64,000 nucleotides of DNA, taken from positions 26,368,735-26,432,734 of the forward strand of contig CM047430.1 of NCBI GenBank assembly GCA_026168455.1, given 5' to 3'. The notes under the pieces are model-generated. The model had not been told where the DNA came from, did no database searches, and was given only the letters and a program-made list of their open reading frames with translations. The position numbers were made by a program, and so were the translations under genes. Source of the DNA: Theocolax elegans. Lineage: Eukaryota; Arthropoda; Insecta; Hymenoptera; Cerocephalidae. Positions 34,301 through 45,912 of this stretch are shown piece by piece (position 1 is the stretch's first letter; each line of letters starts with the position of its first letter).

Positions 34301-37300
34301 ATTAGTGGAGTTCTTTTTTGAAAATACCTCAGCATTACCGAAATATCCAGGAAATCCGTAATTGGTAGTATCATCACGAAATTCCTCAGGTATTCCCGAA
34401 CTATCCAGAAAATCCCGTAATTAGTGGAGTCTTTCTGAAATCTTTCAGAAATTCCCGAAATACCAGGAAAAACCTCTATTTAGTAGAGTTATCCAGAAAT
34501 ACACAGAATTCCCGAAATATCCAGGAAATACCATAATTAGTGGAGTTTTTTTTAAATACCTCAGCAATTACCGAAAGATCCAGGAAATTCGTAATTAATA
34601 TACCTCATCCGAATTTCCTCAGAAATTCACGAAATATCCAAGGAAATCCCGTAATTCGTAGCGTCATCCCGAAATAAATCAGAAAATTTCTGAAATATCC
34701 AGGAAATACCAACAGTTAGTGAAGACATTCGAGATACCGCAGAAATTCTCGAAAAGATCCAGGAAATCCCGTAATTGGTAGGTCATCACGAATTTTCTCA
34801 GATATCTCCCGAAATATCAAGGAAATCCCGTAATTAGTAGCGTCATTCGGAAAAATCTCAGAAATTCCCGAATATCCTGGAAATCACGTAATTAGTAGAG
34901 TATCCAGACATCCCTCAGAAAGTCCCCAAATATCCAGGAAATCCCTTAATTTGTAGAGTTATCCAAAAATACCACAGAAATTCCCGGAATTATCCAGGAA
35001 ATACCATAATTAGTGGAGTTTATTTTTAAATACCTCAGCAATTACCGCAAGATCCAGGAAATCCCTAATTGTAGAGTTATCCAGAAATACCTCAGAAATT
35101 CCCGAAATTACAGGAAATCCCGTAATTAGTAGCGTCATCCCGAAATAAATCTGAAATTTCCGAAATATCCAGGAAATACCACAATTAGTGGAGACATTTC
35201 GAAATACCTCGGAAATTCCCGAACTATCCAGGAAATCCCTTAATTTGTAGAGTTATCCAGAAATTCCTCAGAATTCCCGAAATATCCAGGAAATCCCGTA
35301 ATTAGTGGAGTCTCTCTGAAAAATTTCAGAAATTCCCGAAATATACAGGAAATTCCGTAATTAGTAGATTCATCCCGAATTTCCACAGAAATTCGCGTAA
35401 TATCCAGGAAATCCCGTAATTGGTAGAATCATCCCGAAGTACCTCGGAATTCCCAAAAGATCCAGGAAATCCCGTAATTGGTAGATTCATCCCGAATTTC
35501 CTCAGATATTCCCGAAATATCCAGAAAATCCCGTAATTAGTGGAGTCTTTCAGAAATATTTCAGAAATTCCCGAAATATTCAGGAAATCCCTTATTTAGT
35601 ACAGTTATCCAGAAATACCTCAGAAATTCCCGAAATATCCAGGATTTCCGTTATTCTTGGTGTTATCCCGAATTTCCCCAGAAATTCCCCAAAGATCCAG
35701 GAAATCCCGTAATTGGTAGAGTCATCACGAATTTCCTCAGATATTCCCGAAATATCAAGGAAATCCCGTAATTAGTAGAATTATCCAGAAATATCTCAGA
35801 AATTCCGGAAATATCCTGGAAATCCCGTAATTAGTAGAGTTATCCAGAAATACCTCAGAAATTCCCGAAATTACAGGAATTCCCTTAATTTGTAGAGTTA
35901 TCCAGAAATACCTCAGAAATTCCCGAAATTACAGGAATTCCCTTAATTTGTAGAGTTATCCAAAAATACCACAGAAATTCCCGAAATATCCAGGAAATAC
36001 CATAATTAGTGGAGTTTTTTTTTAAATACGTCAGCAATTACCGAATGATCCAGAAAATTCCATAATTAGTATATTCATCCCGAATTTCCTCAGATATTCT
36101 CGAAGTATCCAGAAAATCCCGTAATTAGTGGAGTCTCTCTGAAATATTTCAGAAATTCCCGAAATATACAGGAAATTCCGTGATTAGTAGATTCATCCCG
36201 AATTTCCACAGAAATTCGCGTAATATCCAGGAAATCCCGTAATTGGTAGAATCATCCCGAAGTACCTCGGAATTCCCAAAAGATCCAGGAAATCCCGTAA
36301 TTGGTAGATTCATCCCGAATTTCCTCAGATATTCCCGAAATATCCAGGAAATACCATAATTAGTGGAGTCTTTCAGAAATATTTCAGAAATTCCCGAAAT
36401 ATCCAGGAAATACTATAATTAGTGGAGTTTTTTTTGAAATACCTCAGCAATTACCGAAAGATCCAGGAAATCCCGTAATTGGTAGAATCATCACGAAATT
36501 CCTCAGGTATTCCCGAAATATCCAGAAAATCCCGTAATTAGTGGAGTCTTTCTGAAATATTTCAGAAATTCCCGAAATATCCAGGAAATCCCTTATTTAG
36601 TAGAGTTATCCAAAAATACCTCAGAAATTCCCGAAATATTCAGGAAATTCCGTTATTATTGGTGTTATCCCGAATTTCCCCAGAAATTCCCCAAAGATCC
36701 AGGAAATCCCGTAATTGGTAGAGTCATCACGAATGTCCTCAGATATTCCCGAAATATCAAGGAAATCCCGTAATTAGTAGAATTATCCAAAATACCTCAG
36801 AAATTCTTGAAATATCCAGGAAATCCCGTAATTAGTAGAGTTATCCAGAAATCCCTCAGAAATTCCCCAAATATCCAGGAAATCCCTTAATTTGTAGAGT
36901 TATCCAAAAATACCACAGAAATTCCCGAATTATCCAGGAAATACCATAATTAGTGGAGTTTTTTTTTAAATACCTCAGCAATTACCGCAAGATCCAGGAA
37001 ATCCCTTAATTTGTAGAGTTATCCGGAAATACCTCAGAAATTCCCGAAATATCCAGCAAATCCCGTAATTAGTAGCGTCATCCCGAAATAAATCAGAAAT
37101 TTCCGAAATATCCAGGAAATACCACAATTAGTGGAGACATTTCGAAATACCTCGGAAATTCCAGAACTATCCAGGAAATCCCATAATTTGTAGAGTTATC
37201 CAGAAATTCCTCAGAAATTCCCGAAATATCCAGGAAATTCCGTTATTATTGGTGTTATCCCGAATTTCCTCAGCAATTCCCGACAGATCCAGGAAATCCC

Positions 37301-40300
37301 GTAATTGGTAGAGTCATCACGAATTTCCTCAGATTTTCCCGAAATAACAAGGAAATCCCGTAATTAGTAGCGTCATTCCAAAATATCTCAGAAATTCCCG
37401 AAATATCCTGGAAATCCCGTAATTATTAGCGTCATTCCACAATATCTCAGAAATTCCGGAAATATCCTGGAAATCCCGTAATTAGTAGAGTTATCCAGAA
37501 ATACCTCAGAAATTCCCGAAATATCCAGGAATTCCCTTAATTTGTAGAGTTATCCAAAAATACCTCAGAAATTCCCGAAATATCCAGGAAATTCCGTTAT
37601 TATTGGTGTTATCCCGAATTTCCTCCGAAAATCCCGAAAGATCCAGGAAATCCCGTAATTGGTAGAGTCATCACGAATTTCCTCAGATATTCCCGAAATA
37701 TCAAGGAAATCCCGTAATTAGTAGCGTCATTCCAAAATATCTCAGAAATTCCCGAAATATCCTGGGAATCCCGTAATTAGTAGCGTCATTCCACAATATG
37801 TCAGAAATTCCCGAAATATCCAGGAAATCCCTTAATTTGTAGAGTTATCCAGAAATACCTCAGAATTTCCCGAAATATCCAGGAAATCCCGTAATTAGTA
37901 GCGTCATCCCAAAATAAATCAGTAATTTCCGAAATATCCAGGACATCCCTTAATTTGTAAAGTTATCCAGAAATTATAGATGGTAAAAGAATTTATTGTT
38001 CGTCCAAAAATTAATTTAATGAAATAAAACTTCAATTGATCTCCACGAACTCAGAAAAGGGACGGTCAAAAAAACGTCCGAAACGTCGGCACAAAATAAA
38101 AAACTGAGTTCGTGGAGATCAATTGAAGTTTTATTTCATTAAATTATCCAGAAATTCCTCAGAAATTCCCGAAATATCCAGGAAATCCCGTAGTTAGTGG
38201 AGTCTCTCTGAAACATTTCAGAAATTCCCGAAATATAAGGGAAATTCCGTAATTAGTTGATTCATCCCGAAATTCCACAGAAATTCGCGTAATATCCAGG
38301 AAATCCCGTAATTGATAGAATCATCCCGAAGTATCTCGGAATTCCCAAAAGATCCAGGAAATCCCGTAATTGGTAGATTCATCCCGAATTTCCTCAGATA
38401 TTCCCGAAATATCCAGGAAATACCATAATTAGTGGAGTCTTTCTGAAATATTTCAGAAATTCCCGAAATATCCAGGAAATCCCTTATTTAGTAGAGTTAT
38501 CCAGAAATACCTCAGAAATTCCCGAAATATCCAGGAAATTCCGTTATTATTGGTGTTATCCCGAATTTCCTCAGAAATTCCCGAAAGATCCAGGAAATCC
38601 CGTAATTGGTATAGCCATCACGAATTTCCTCAGATATTCCCGAAATATCAAGGAAATCCCGTAATTAGTAGCGTAATTCCAAATTATCTCAGAAATTCCC
38701 GAAGTATCCTGGAAATCCCGTAATTAGTAGCGTCATTCCACAATATCTCAGAAATTCCCGAAATATCCTGGAAATACCGTAATTAGTAGAGTTATCCAGA
38801 AATACCTCAGAAATTCCCGAAATATCCAGGAAATCCCGTAATTGGTAGAGTCATCACGAATTTCCTCAGATAATCGGGAAATATCAAGGAAATCCCGTAA
38901 TTAGTAGCGTCATTCCACAATATCTCAGAAATTCCGTAAATATCCTGGAAATCCCGTAATTAGTAGAGTTATCCAGAAATACCTCAGAAATTCCCGAAAT
39001 ATCCAGGAATTCTCTTAATTTGTAGAGTTATCCAGAAATACCTCTGAAATTGTCGAAATATCCAGGAAATACCATAATTAGTGGATTTTTTTTTTAAATA
39101 CCTCAGCACTTACCGAAAGATCGAGGAAATCCCGTAATTGGTAGAATCATCACGAAATTCCTCAGATATTCTCGAAATATCCAGAAAATCCCGTAATTAG
39201 TGGAGTCTTTCTGAAATATTTCAGAAAATCCCGAAATATCCAGGAAATCCCTTATTTAGCAGAGTTAACCAGAAATACCTCAGAAATTCCCGAAATATCC
39301 AGGAAATTCCGTTATTATTGGTGTTATCCCGAATTTCCTCAGAAATTCCCGAAAGATCCAGGAAATCCCGTAATTGGTAGAGTCATCACGAATTTCCTCA
39401 GATATTCCCGAAAGATCCAGGAAATCCCGTAATTAGTAGCGTCATTCCAAAATATCCCAGAAATTCCCGAAATATCCTGGAAATTCCGTAATTAGTAGCG
39501 TCATTCCACAATATCTCAGAAATTCCCGAAATATCCTGGAAATCCCGTAATTTGTAGAGTTATCCAGAAATACCTCAGAAATTCCCGAAATATCCAGGAA
39601 ATCCCTTAATTAGTAGCGTCATCCCGAAATAAATCAGGAATTTCCGAAATATCCAGGAATTACCACAATTAGTGGAGACATTTCGAAATACATTAGAAAT
39701 TCCCAAAATATCCAGGAAATCCCTTAATTTCTAGAGTTATCCAGAAATTCCTCAGAAATTCCCGAAATATCCAGGAAATCCCGTAGTTAGTGGAGTCTCA
39801 TTGAAACATTTCAGAAATTCCCGAAATATAAGGGAAATTCCGTAATTAGTTGATTCATCCCGAAATTCCACAGAAATTCGCGTAATATCCAGGAAATCCC
39901 GTAATTGATAGAATCATCCCGAAGTATCTCGGAATTCCCAAAAGATCCAGGAAATCCCGTAATTGGTAGATTCATCCCGAATTTCCTCAGATATTCCCGA
40001 AATATCCAGGAAATACCATAATTAGTGGAGTCTTTCTGAAATATTTCAGAAATTCCCGAAATATCCAGGAAATCCCTTATTTAGTAGAGTTATCCAGAAA
40101 TACCTCAGAAATTCCCGAAATATCCAGGAAATTCCGTTATTATAGGTGTTATTCCGAATTTCCTCAGAAATTCCCGAAAGATCCAGGAAATCCCGTAATT
40201 GGTAGAGTCATCACGAATTTCCTCAGAAATTCCCGAAATATCCTGGAAATCCCGTAATTAGTAGCGTCATTCCACAATATCTCAGAAATTCCCGAAATAT

Positions 40301-41245
40301 CCTGGAAATCCCGTAATTAGTAGAGTTATCCAGAAATACCTCAGAAAATCCCCAAATATCCAGGAAATCCCTTAATTTGTAGAGTTATCCAAAAATACCA
40401 CAGAAATTCTCGAAATATCCAGGAAATACCATAATTAGTGGAGTTTTTTTTAAATACCTCAGCAGTTACCGAAAGATCCAGGAAATCTCGTAATTGGTAG
40501 AATTGTCACGAAATTCCTCAGATATTCCCGAAATATCCAGAAAATCCCGTAATTAGTGGAGTCTTTCTGAAATATTTCAGAAATTCCCGAAATATCCCGG
40601 AAATCCCTTAATTTGTAGAATTATCAAGAAATACCTCAGAAATTCCCGAAATATCCAGGAAATCCCGTAATTAGTAGCGTCATCCCGAAATAAATCAGAA
40701 ATTCTCGAAATATCCAAGAAATCCCGTAATTAGTAGTCATCCCGAATTTTTCCAGAAATTCCCGAAATATCCAGAAATTCCCGTAATTAGTAGCGTCATC
40801 CCGAAATAGCTCAGAAATTCCCGAAAGATCCAGGAATTCCCGTAATTGGTAGTCATCATGAATTTCCTCTTATATTCCCGAAATATCCAGAAAATTCCGT
40901 CATTAGTGGAGTCTTTCTGAAATATTTCAGAAATTCTCGAAATATCCAAGAAATCCCGTAATTAGTAGTCATCCCGAATTTTTCCAGAAATTCCCGAAAT
41001 ATCCAGAAATTCCCGTAATTAGTAGCGTCATCCCGAAATACCTCAGGAATTCACGAAAGATCGAGGAAATCCCGTAATTGGTAGAGTCATCATGAATTTC
41101 CTCAGATATTCCCGAAATATCCAGGATATCCCGTAATTAGTGGAGTCTTTCTGAAATATTTCAGAAATTCCCGAAATATCCAGGAAACCCCGTAATTAGT
41201 CGACTCATCCCGAATTTCCTCCGAAATTCCCGAATGATCTAGGAA
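22303..41245. repeat. Main ~59-bp satellite array with ~4.97-kb higher-order repeat
   Basis: Roughly 315 units of 58-60 bp. The typical unit contains ATATCCAGGAAATCCCGTAA, TTAGTAGAGTCATCCCGAAT and CAGAAATTCCCGAA. Variants (GGAGTTTTTTTTAAATACCTC, CGGAAATTCCAGAACTATCC, AATTCGCGTAATATCC, GTGAAGACATTTCGAGATAC) recur in fixed order. Rare markers define the higher-order repeat: AATTCGCGTAA at 25450/30436/35390, 27402/32397, 28470/33455 and 31252/36220; TAGTACAGTTATCC at 30643/35598 (coordinates approximate). Sub-blocks of ~1.05 and ~1.95 kb also recur. Units near 60 bp keep all frames partly open, so long open frames on either strand are by-products, not genes. Single-base indels are dense at about 25.2-28.8 and 31.0-32.2 kb. 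Confidence 0.92.
37976..38143. mobile_element. 168-bp hairpin insertion inside the satellite
   Basis: Flanked by a 13-bp direct repeat TTATCCAGAAATT (37963-37975 and 38144-38156) that occurs once in uninterrupted units, so it is a target duplication. Inside, 38012-38054 and 38104-38146 form a perfect 43-bp inverted pair (AATTTAATGAAATAAAACTT / its complement). Between them lies GGGACGGTCAAAAAAACGTC then CGAAACGTCGG: a stem (GGACG/CGTCC) followed by GAAAC, like a decayed hammerhead-ribozyme core of Penelope-like elements. Family assignment is inference. Confidence 0.7.
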
Positions 41246-41770
41246 CTGTTTGTCATAATTCCAGGGACACATAAAGTCTAAAAAAGATATTGTTTATTTA
41301 TATATTTATTTACAGTAAAATGGGAATTCACAGGAAAATGCTTATTTTAGATATATTTCTAAATATAATTTGTTATTAATATTACAAATAATATATATTT
41401 ATTAGAATTTTTGAATACATACAGTTTATACCTGGCACTACGACAATTAATTGTTGACAACAAAATTAATAATCGGTTGTGCAATTGTAATAATTAATGG
41501 TAAAATGTATGTATAAAAAGTTGTACGTACGTACGGACGTACGTACGTACGCGGACTACTGAAACTTCCAAGCCAAAAAACTAATAAAAAACGACTCTTT
41601 AAAAATTTTGTAATAGTGGTAAATTTATCCTCGTATCAATGCGATTACAATGGACTCATAAAAAATGACATTCACTAAATATTTTTTACAGTATAAGGGG
41701 TTTTTTTACAGAAAAATTCACAATTTCACTTATAAAATTTTAATATTATGTAGATATAAGTGAATATATT
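41246..41770. other. AT-rich flank of the satellite with an ACGT-type microsatellite
   Basis: Sequence becomes unique after AGGAACTGTTTGTC. Apart from the ACGT tract at 41523-41552 there is nothing recognisable. Confidence 0.4.
41523..41552. repeat. ACGTACGT / GTACGGAC microsatellite
   Basis: Thirty bases of GTAC/GGAC steps (GTACGTACGTACGGACGTAC), self-complementary. A related tract lies at 60395-60424. Confidence 0.8.
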
Positions 41771-42090
41771 AATATAGAAATTTTGTCGGTCTTGCTGAGC
41801 TAACGTCTAACGACTCTGAGAACTCCAAGTTGCTTGCACGAAAAGGCACGACAATTGTCCACGTATCAATCCCAAGGACAACATTATGAAGGCCACAAGC
41901 CGCCAGACATAAACCAAAAAGAGAAAGAAAAAGCAAGTAAAATACTAAGTTATAAAATTGAAAATATTTTAAATAAGTAAGAAAGAAATTTTAAATCTAT
42001 GTGTTTCGTCTTGGGACCGTTGAGCGAGCAACTTGGAGTTCTTAAAGTCGTTAGACGTTAGCTCAGCAAGACCGACAAAATTTCTATATT
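41771..42090. mobile_element. 320-bp foldback MITE
   Basis: The 69-bp ends are inverted copies with a few mismatches: AATATAGAAATTTTGTCGGT at the left, GACAAAATTTCTATATT at the right, both carrying CTTGCTGAGCTAACGTCTAA and AACTCCAAGTTGCT. The interior of ~180 bp includes AAAGAGAAAGAAAAAGCAAG. No gene. Superfamily unknown. Confidence 0.8.
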
Positions 42091-42570
42091 ATTTTAAAAA
42101 CTTTTGGCTGGGCGAGAAAAATTATATTTTTAATAAGTAAATATAATTCCCAAACAGGGTCATCAGGAGGAACTTAATCACCTATTATAATACTAAGATA
42201 AGAAACTAAAAAAGACATATTAGATGCAGATACAATAATATAACCCTTTTTTAAATAATTATATTTAATATGGGACATTTTAGAGCCTCTATCTATTTCA
42301 CTATGATCGAAAAATTTTAGACGGTCATTTAAAGTATCTAAGCTAAATTCCTTTTTTTAAAAATTAAATTGTCTAATAGTTTAGCAATTGAATACCTACA
42401 TATTCCTAAGTAGAGGTCGTTAAATCAACTGTCATTAAATCAACTGTCGGATTTAACGTGTTGTGAAAAAATGGTAAGTCGTTAAATACGTTTTTACTCT
42501 AAACACCATAAAAATTATTTTTTTAGTCGATATGATAATTTTCTAGATTCCTAATTAAATTCTTACTTTC
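42091..42570. other. AT-rich sequence downstream of the transposase locus
   Basis: No open frame or repeat recognised. It may contain the 3' part of the degenerate transposon, but I see no protein similarity. Confidence 0.35.
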
Positions 42571-43857
42571 TCAAGAGAGTGAACGAACTTCATTTTTTGA
42601 TGCTCTACAAAACTGACAGTAATATTCTGCAATAAATCTTTCATTGAAACCGAACAGGTTATTTAAACCCAAATTGTCTCCTAAGATACCTGCTACAATA
42701 AAATAAACTGTATGACATTGTTGATTAATATTTAACTGTAATCCTTCATAAAATAAATCTTTCAATTCTTTAATTAACTCACTAAAGCATTTTTCATTTT
42801 TGAAAGTTTTTTGGTCTTCCGTGAAAGTTAATTGTGCAAGAAAAGTGTTTTCAAGTTTAGACGAAAAAACTGGTGGTATTCCTAATATAGAAAAATATAG
42901 GCCTCCAAGTTTATAAATTGTAGCAGCTGTAGCTAGGGGATCAGAGATTTCAAAGTCGTCGTGGTATATGTATAAAGCTATAACAGTTTTATCTGAAAAA
43001 CTTGAATAAATATTACTATTTTGTGATTGTTCTCTTTTAATATTATTGATAATCGCATTAAACACGTTTGGAAGTTCTAAGAACTTTTTTAATACGTCAC
43101 GCATGGATACAATGTAATTGTAGCATTTTTTTTGTATAAACAAATGAATCACCACATTTCTTATTATCAACAATTTCACCGGTTTTAAATTTTTTCGCTT
43201 CAATAAAATATCCTAAGTTTTTCAAAAAATTTATTCGCAGATAATGAGATTTTGAATCTATAAAAAGATTTGTTTTTAAGCAATCTGATACAATTGTATG
43301 AAACTCCGAAGGTAGGTTTTTTTTAATTGAAAATCTAACGAACTCTGAATATCTTCGACGCATGAAGTTAAATCTTTTATAATAGAATCAATAACTACAT
43401 GTGGTATAGACACAGTACCATATAGTTTTAAAATAAATGCATTTAATCTGTTGTTTAAAAAATGCTCATTTTTATCATTATAAAAATGTTTCACGTCATT
43501 TACATCTCTTTTAAATATCGCTACATTCGAATTAATTTTTGAGCTTTCAGTCACGTTTATCTTTTCAGATTTCAATTCATTATGAGAATCGGAGGGTAAC
43601 TTTTTACGCTGAACAATCTTAATATTTCTATATTTACTTTCAATAAATGACGTGTTATGTGGAGTATTTCTTATATCTAAATCTTTTTCTACATTGCAAG
43701 ATTTTGTATGTTTTTTAAGCGTAGCAATTTTTACAAACTTCCTCCTGCAATTGCTGTATACACAAGTATAGGCTTTCTCATAGCGATGAAAAATTTTTAA
43801 ATGTTTAAACATTAAATCAACATTGCTTAAGTTACGAAGACAAAATTTACAATACAT
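42571..43857 (-). pseudogene. Zinc-finger transposase-like gene, frameshifted and truncated
   Basis: Minus strand from ATG at 43857. Segment 1 begins MYCKFCLRNLSNVDLMFKHL, with C2H2-like pairs (C-x2-C...H...H, then C-x4-C...H...C) over ~60 residues. Segment 2 includes PSEFHTIVSDCLKTNLFIDS. Segment 3 holds ALYIYHDDFEISDPLATAAT, KLGGLYFSILGIPP, ENTFLAQLTF and ILGDNLGLNNLFGFNERFIA before YYCQFCRASK. The chain HDDFE..DPL, KLG.YF...PP, DN....GF.E.F....C.FC is, from memory, the central domain of an animal transposon family whose C-terminus resembles the 17-22 kb remnants. The frame switches at two 8-T runs (43317-43324, 43126-43133), so it may be less damaged than it looks. The C-terminal half is missing. 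It probably bound and mobilised its own element; autonomous function now is unlikely. Confidence 0.6.
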
Positions 43858-43888
43858 TGTAATTTTTAAGTCTTATAGATTTTATAAG

Positions 43889-44215
43889 TTAATCTGTAGA
43901 TTTTAATTTTTTCTTAATCTTATTTGATAGTGTACAAACTGATGGCACCTTTGCATCTGCTTGAGTTTCTATGCCTAATAGAGTCCATTGAATGAAATAA
44001 CAAAAATTTTCACATTCCACCGGATAATATACATTATAAGTGATAAATATTATGAAGAAAATGGATAACGATCTCATAAGTGTTAGCAATTTATACGTAA
44101 TATTATCGACTCTTAAGTAACATTTCTCAAGTTGCAATAAACTAGGTCCTACCACGATAATAGAAGGTTGCAATGCTAATCCATATTTTAACATTCTATT
44201 TCTTTTTTGTTGCAC
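43889..44215 (-). CDS. Small accessory ORF of the transposase locus
   Basis: A frame of 108 codons starting MQQKRNRMLKYGLALQPSII, with a helix-rich centre (LLTLMRSLSIFFIIFITYNV, then YYPVECENFCYFIQWTLLGI) and ending TLSNKIKKKLKSTD. The motif Y-x-V-x-Y-P-x-E-x-x-x-F-x-x-F-I-Q is one I recall in short proteins found next to such zinc-finger transposon genes in animals. It lies 31 bp upstream of the transposase ATG on the same strand, so co-transcription is plausible. Function unknown. Confidence 0.4.
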   Translation of the reverse strand: MQQKRNRMLKYGLALQPSIIVVGPSLLQLEKCYLRVDNITYKLLTLMRSLSIFFIIFITYNVYYPVECENFCYFIQWTLLGIETQADAKVPSVCTLSNKIKKKLKSTD

Positions 44216-44947
44216 TTCGGATTCTATGTCACCAGCAATCTAAAAAATTAAAGTATAAAATTTATCATAAATGAATATTATAATAAATTAAGATTTGTAA
44301 ATCGATAATCAATCTTGAGTTTATAGTTTATTTTTTAAAATTAAAATTGCCGACCAAGTGGTGTTTATTTGTTTATTATTAAAAAATTATTTTTTCTTTA
44401 AGAATGAATGCTTTCTTTTATGGTGTGGATTACCCGTATGAACTTGATTTTGATTTTTTATTAAATACTAACTGAATTTTGTGAAAGATGTAGATTCTTT
44501 AAATTTGGGTCCGATATTCCCTTAATTACATATGTACAAACCTTAATATGAATTATGATTCCTTTTATAGTGTCTCAGATTTACTTAGCTTCCACAGTTC
44601 ACGCTTTTTATACTCTTTTTTAGAACATGCCTTGCCAGAGTGTGGAACAGGTATAGAATTTAAAATTACCTATCAATTATGTTAGTCGAGATTAAAATTT
44701 TGATAGTATTTAACACATAACACCAAAATATTAACGTGTAACTATTATTGTTCTTGAAGAATAATTTTTAAAATCACAAAGAATATAACTATTTTAATTA
44801 CGTTTAAGTAGAAATAAAAATACTTCACTTGATATTGAATCTTCATTATTTTTCTTCAAAATTTCAATTGACTTTAAATCTTCATCGGTTAACTTCTTTT
44901 TGTACAATTTAAAAATGAATTAAGGGGGTTCCATACTCAATTTTTGA

Positions 44948-44988
<41 letters not shown>

Positions 44989-45912
44989 CATACTCATAAT
45001 AGTGCACTTTTTAGGTAGCCTCTCGTCACTTAAATTTAAATTTGTTTTGCTGTATCTTCAGAGATTTATGATAATATTTACAAGGTAAAATGTTCTTCAC
45101 AGCAAATTTGCTTTAATTTTACTTTGTACTAATAATTTTTCATTTCAAAGACGTTATTTGCTTAAAATTAATATACTTTAAAAATAACTCTTTCTTATTC
45201 AGTGAATTTAATATGATACACTTATAGTTTTAACTAAGCTAAATTTATTTGTAACAAATTAAATTCTATATTATTGGGTTACTATAATAATTAATGACAA
45301 CAGTACAATTTAATATTATAATTTTAGTACAACACAAGAAATTCTATTTAATTACTTAACTATATATGTTAGTTAGTGTCACTATCAAACATTTTATAGG
45401 CATGTGAAAGTTACAAAATTATTAAATGCCTTTTACACTTACCAAACAACTGACACATTGATTTTATTTAAATATTAAAAAAGGTATTCAATAAATAGAT
45501 GTAAAGAGAACAATAACTTATCAACATTCTTTTAAATTATTTAAGTCAGTACATATAACTATTAAGCAATCATTTCACTTAACGTTGGAAAGAATATCAT
45601 TCTACATATGTTATAGTCCATATAATTATTAAATATTATGTACTTGGCAAAGTATCGAACACATATATTGGCTTTATATAGAAAATAAAATGATTATTCA
45701 GTAATTTTAATTAGGATAGAGAACGATAAAGCATCCACTTAATTATAATATATTGTTTTTTAAATTATTTTGGTCAATGTGGAAAACATTGAGATATCAT
45801 GAGGGATTCATTATAAAAATACAAGCATAAGTCCCTTCAAATAATATAAACTTAAAGCAAACACATCAAATTATATAAATAAAATGAATTAATAATATAA
45901 TCGGTCGCCATC
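44216..45912. other. AT-rich spacer before the LINE; (TA)n at 44949-44985
   Basis: No gene recognised on either strand. It may contain the LINE 5' untranslated region near its right edge. Otherwise only AT-rich sequence and one TA microsatellite. Confidence 0.4.

Noticed and set aside
22303..41245. Many open frames of 60-127 codons on both strands (GFPGYFGNF- and NSRNIQEIP-like repeats)
   Set aside because: They follow directly from a satellite unit close to 60 bp, which keeps frames open, and they break wherever a unit is 58 or 59 bp. No start context, no splice logic, no domain.
22303..41245. CRISPR array
   Set aside because: Regular spacing, but the whole unit repeats with no unique spacers, and the genome is eukaryotic.
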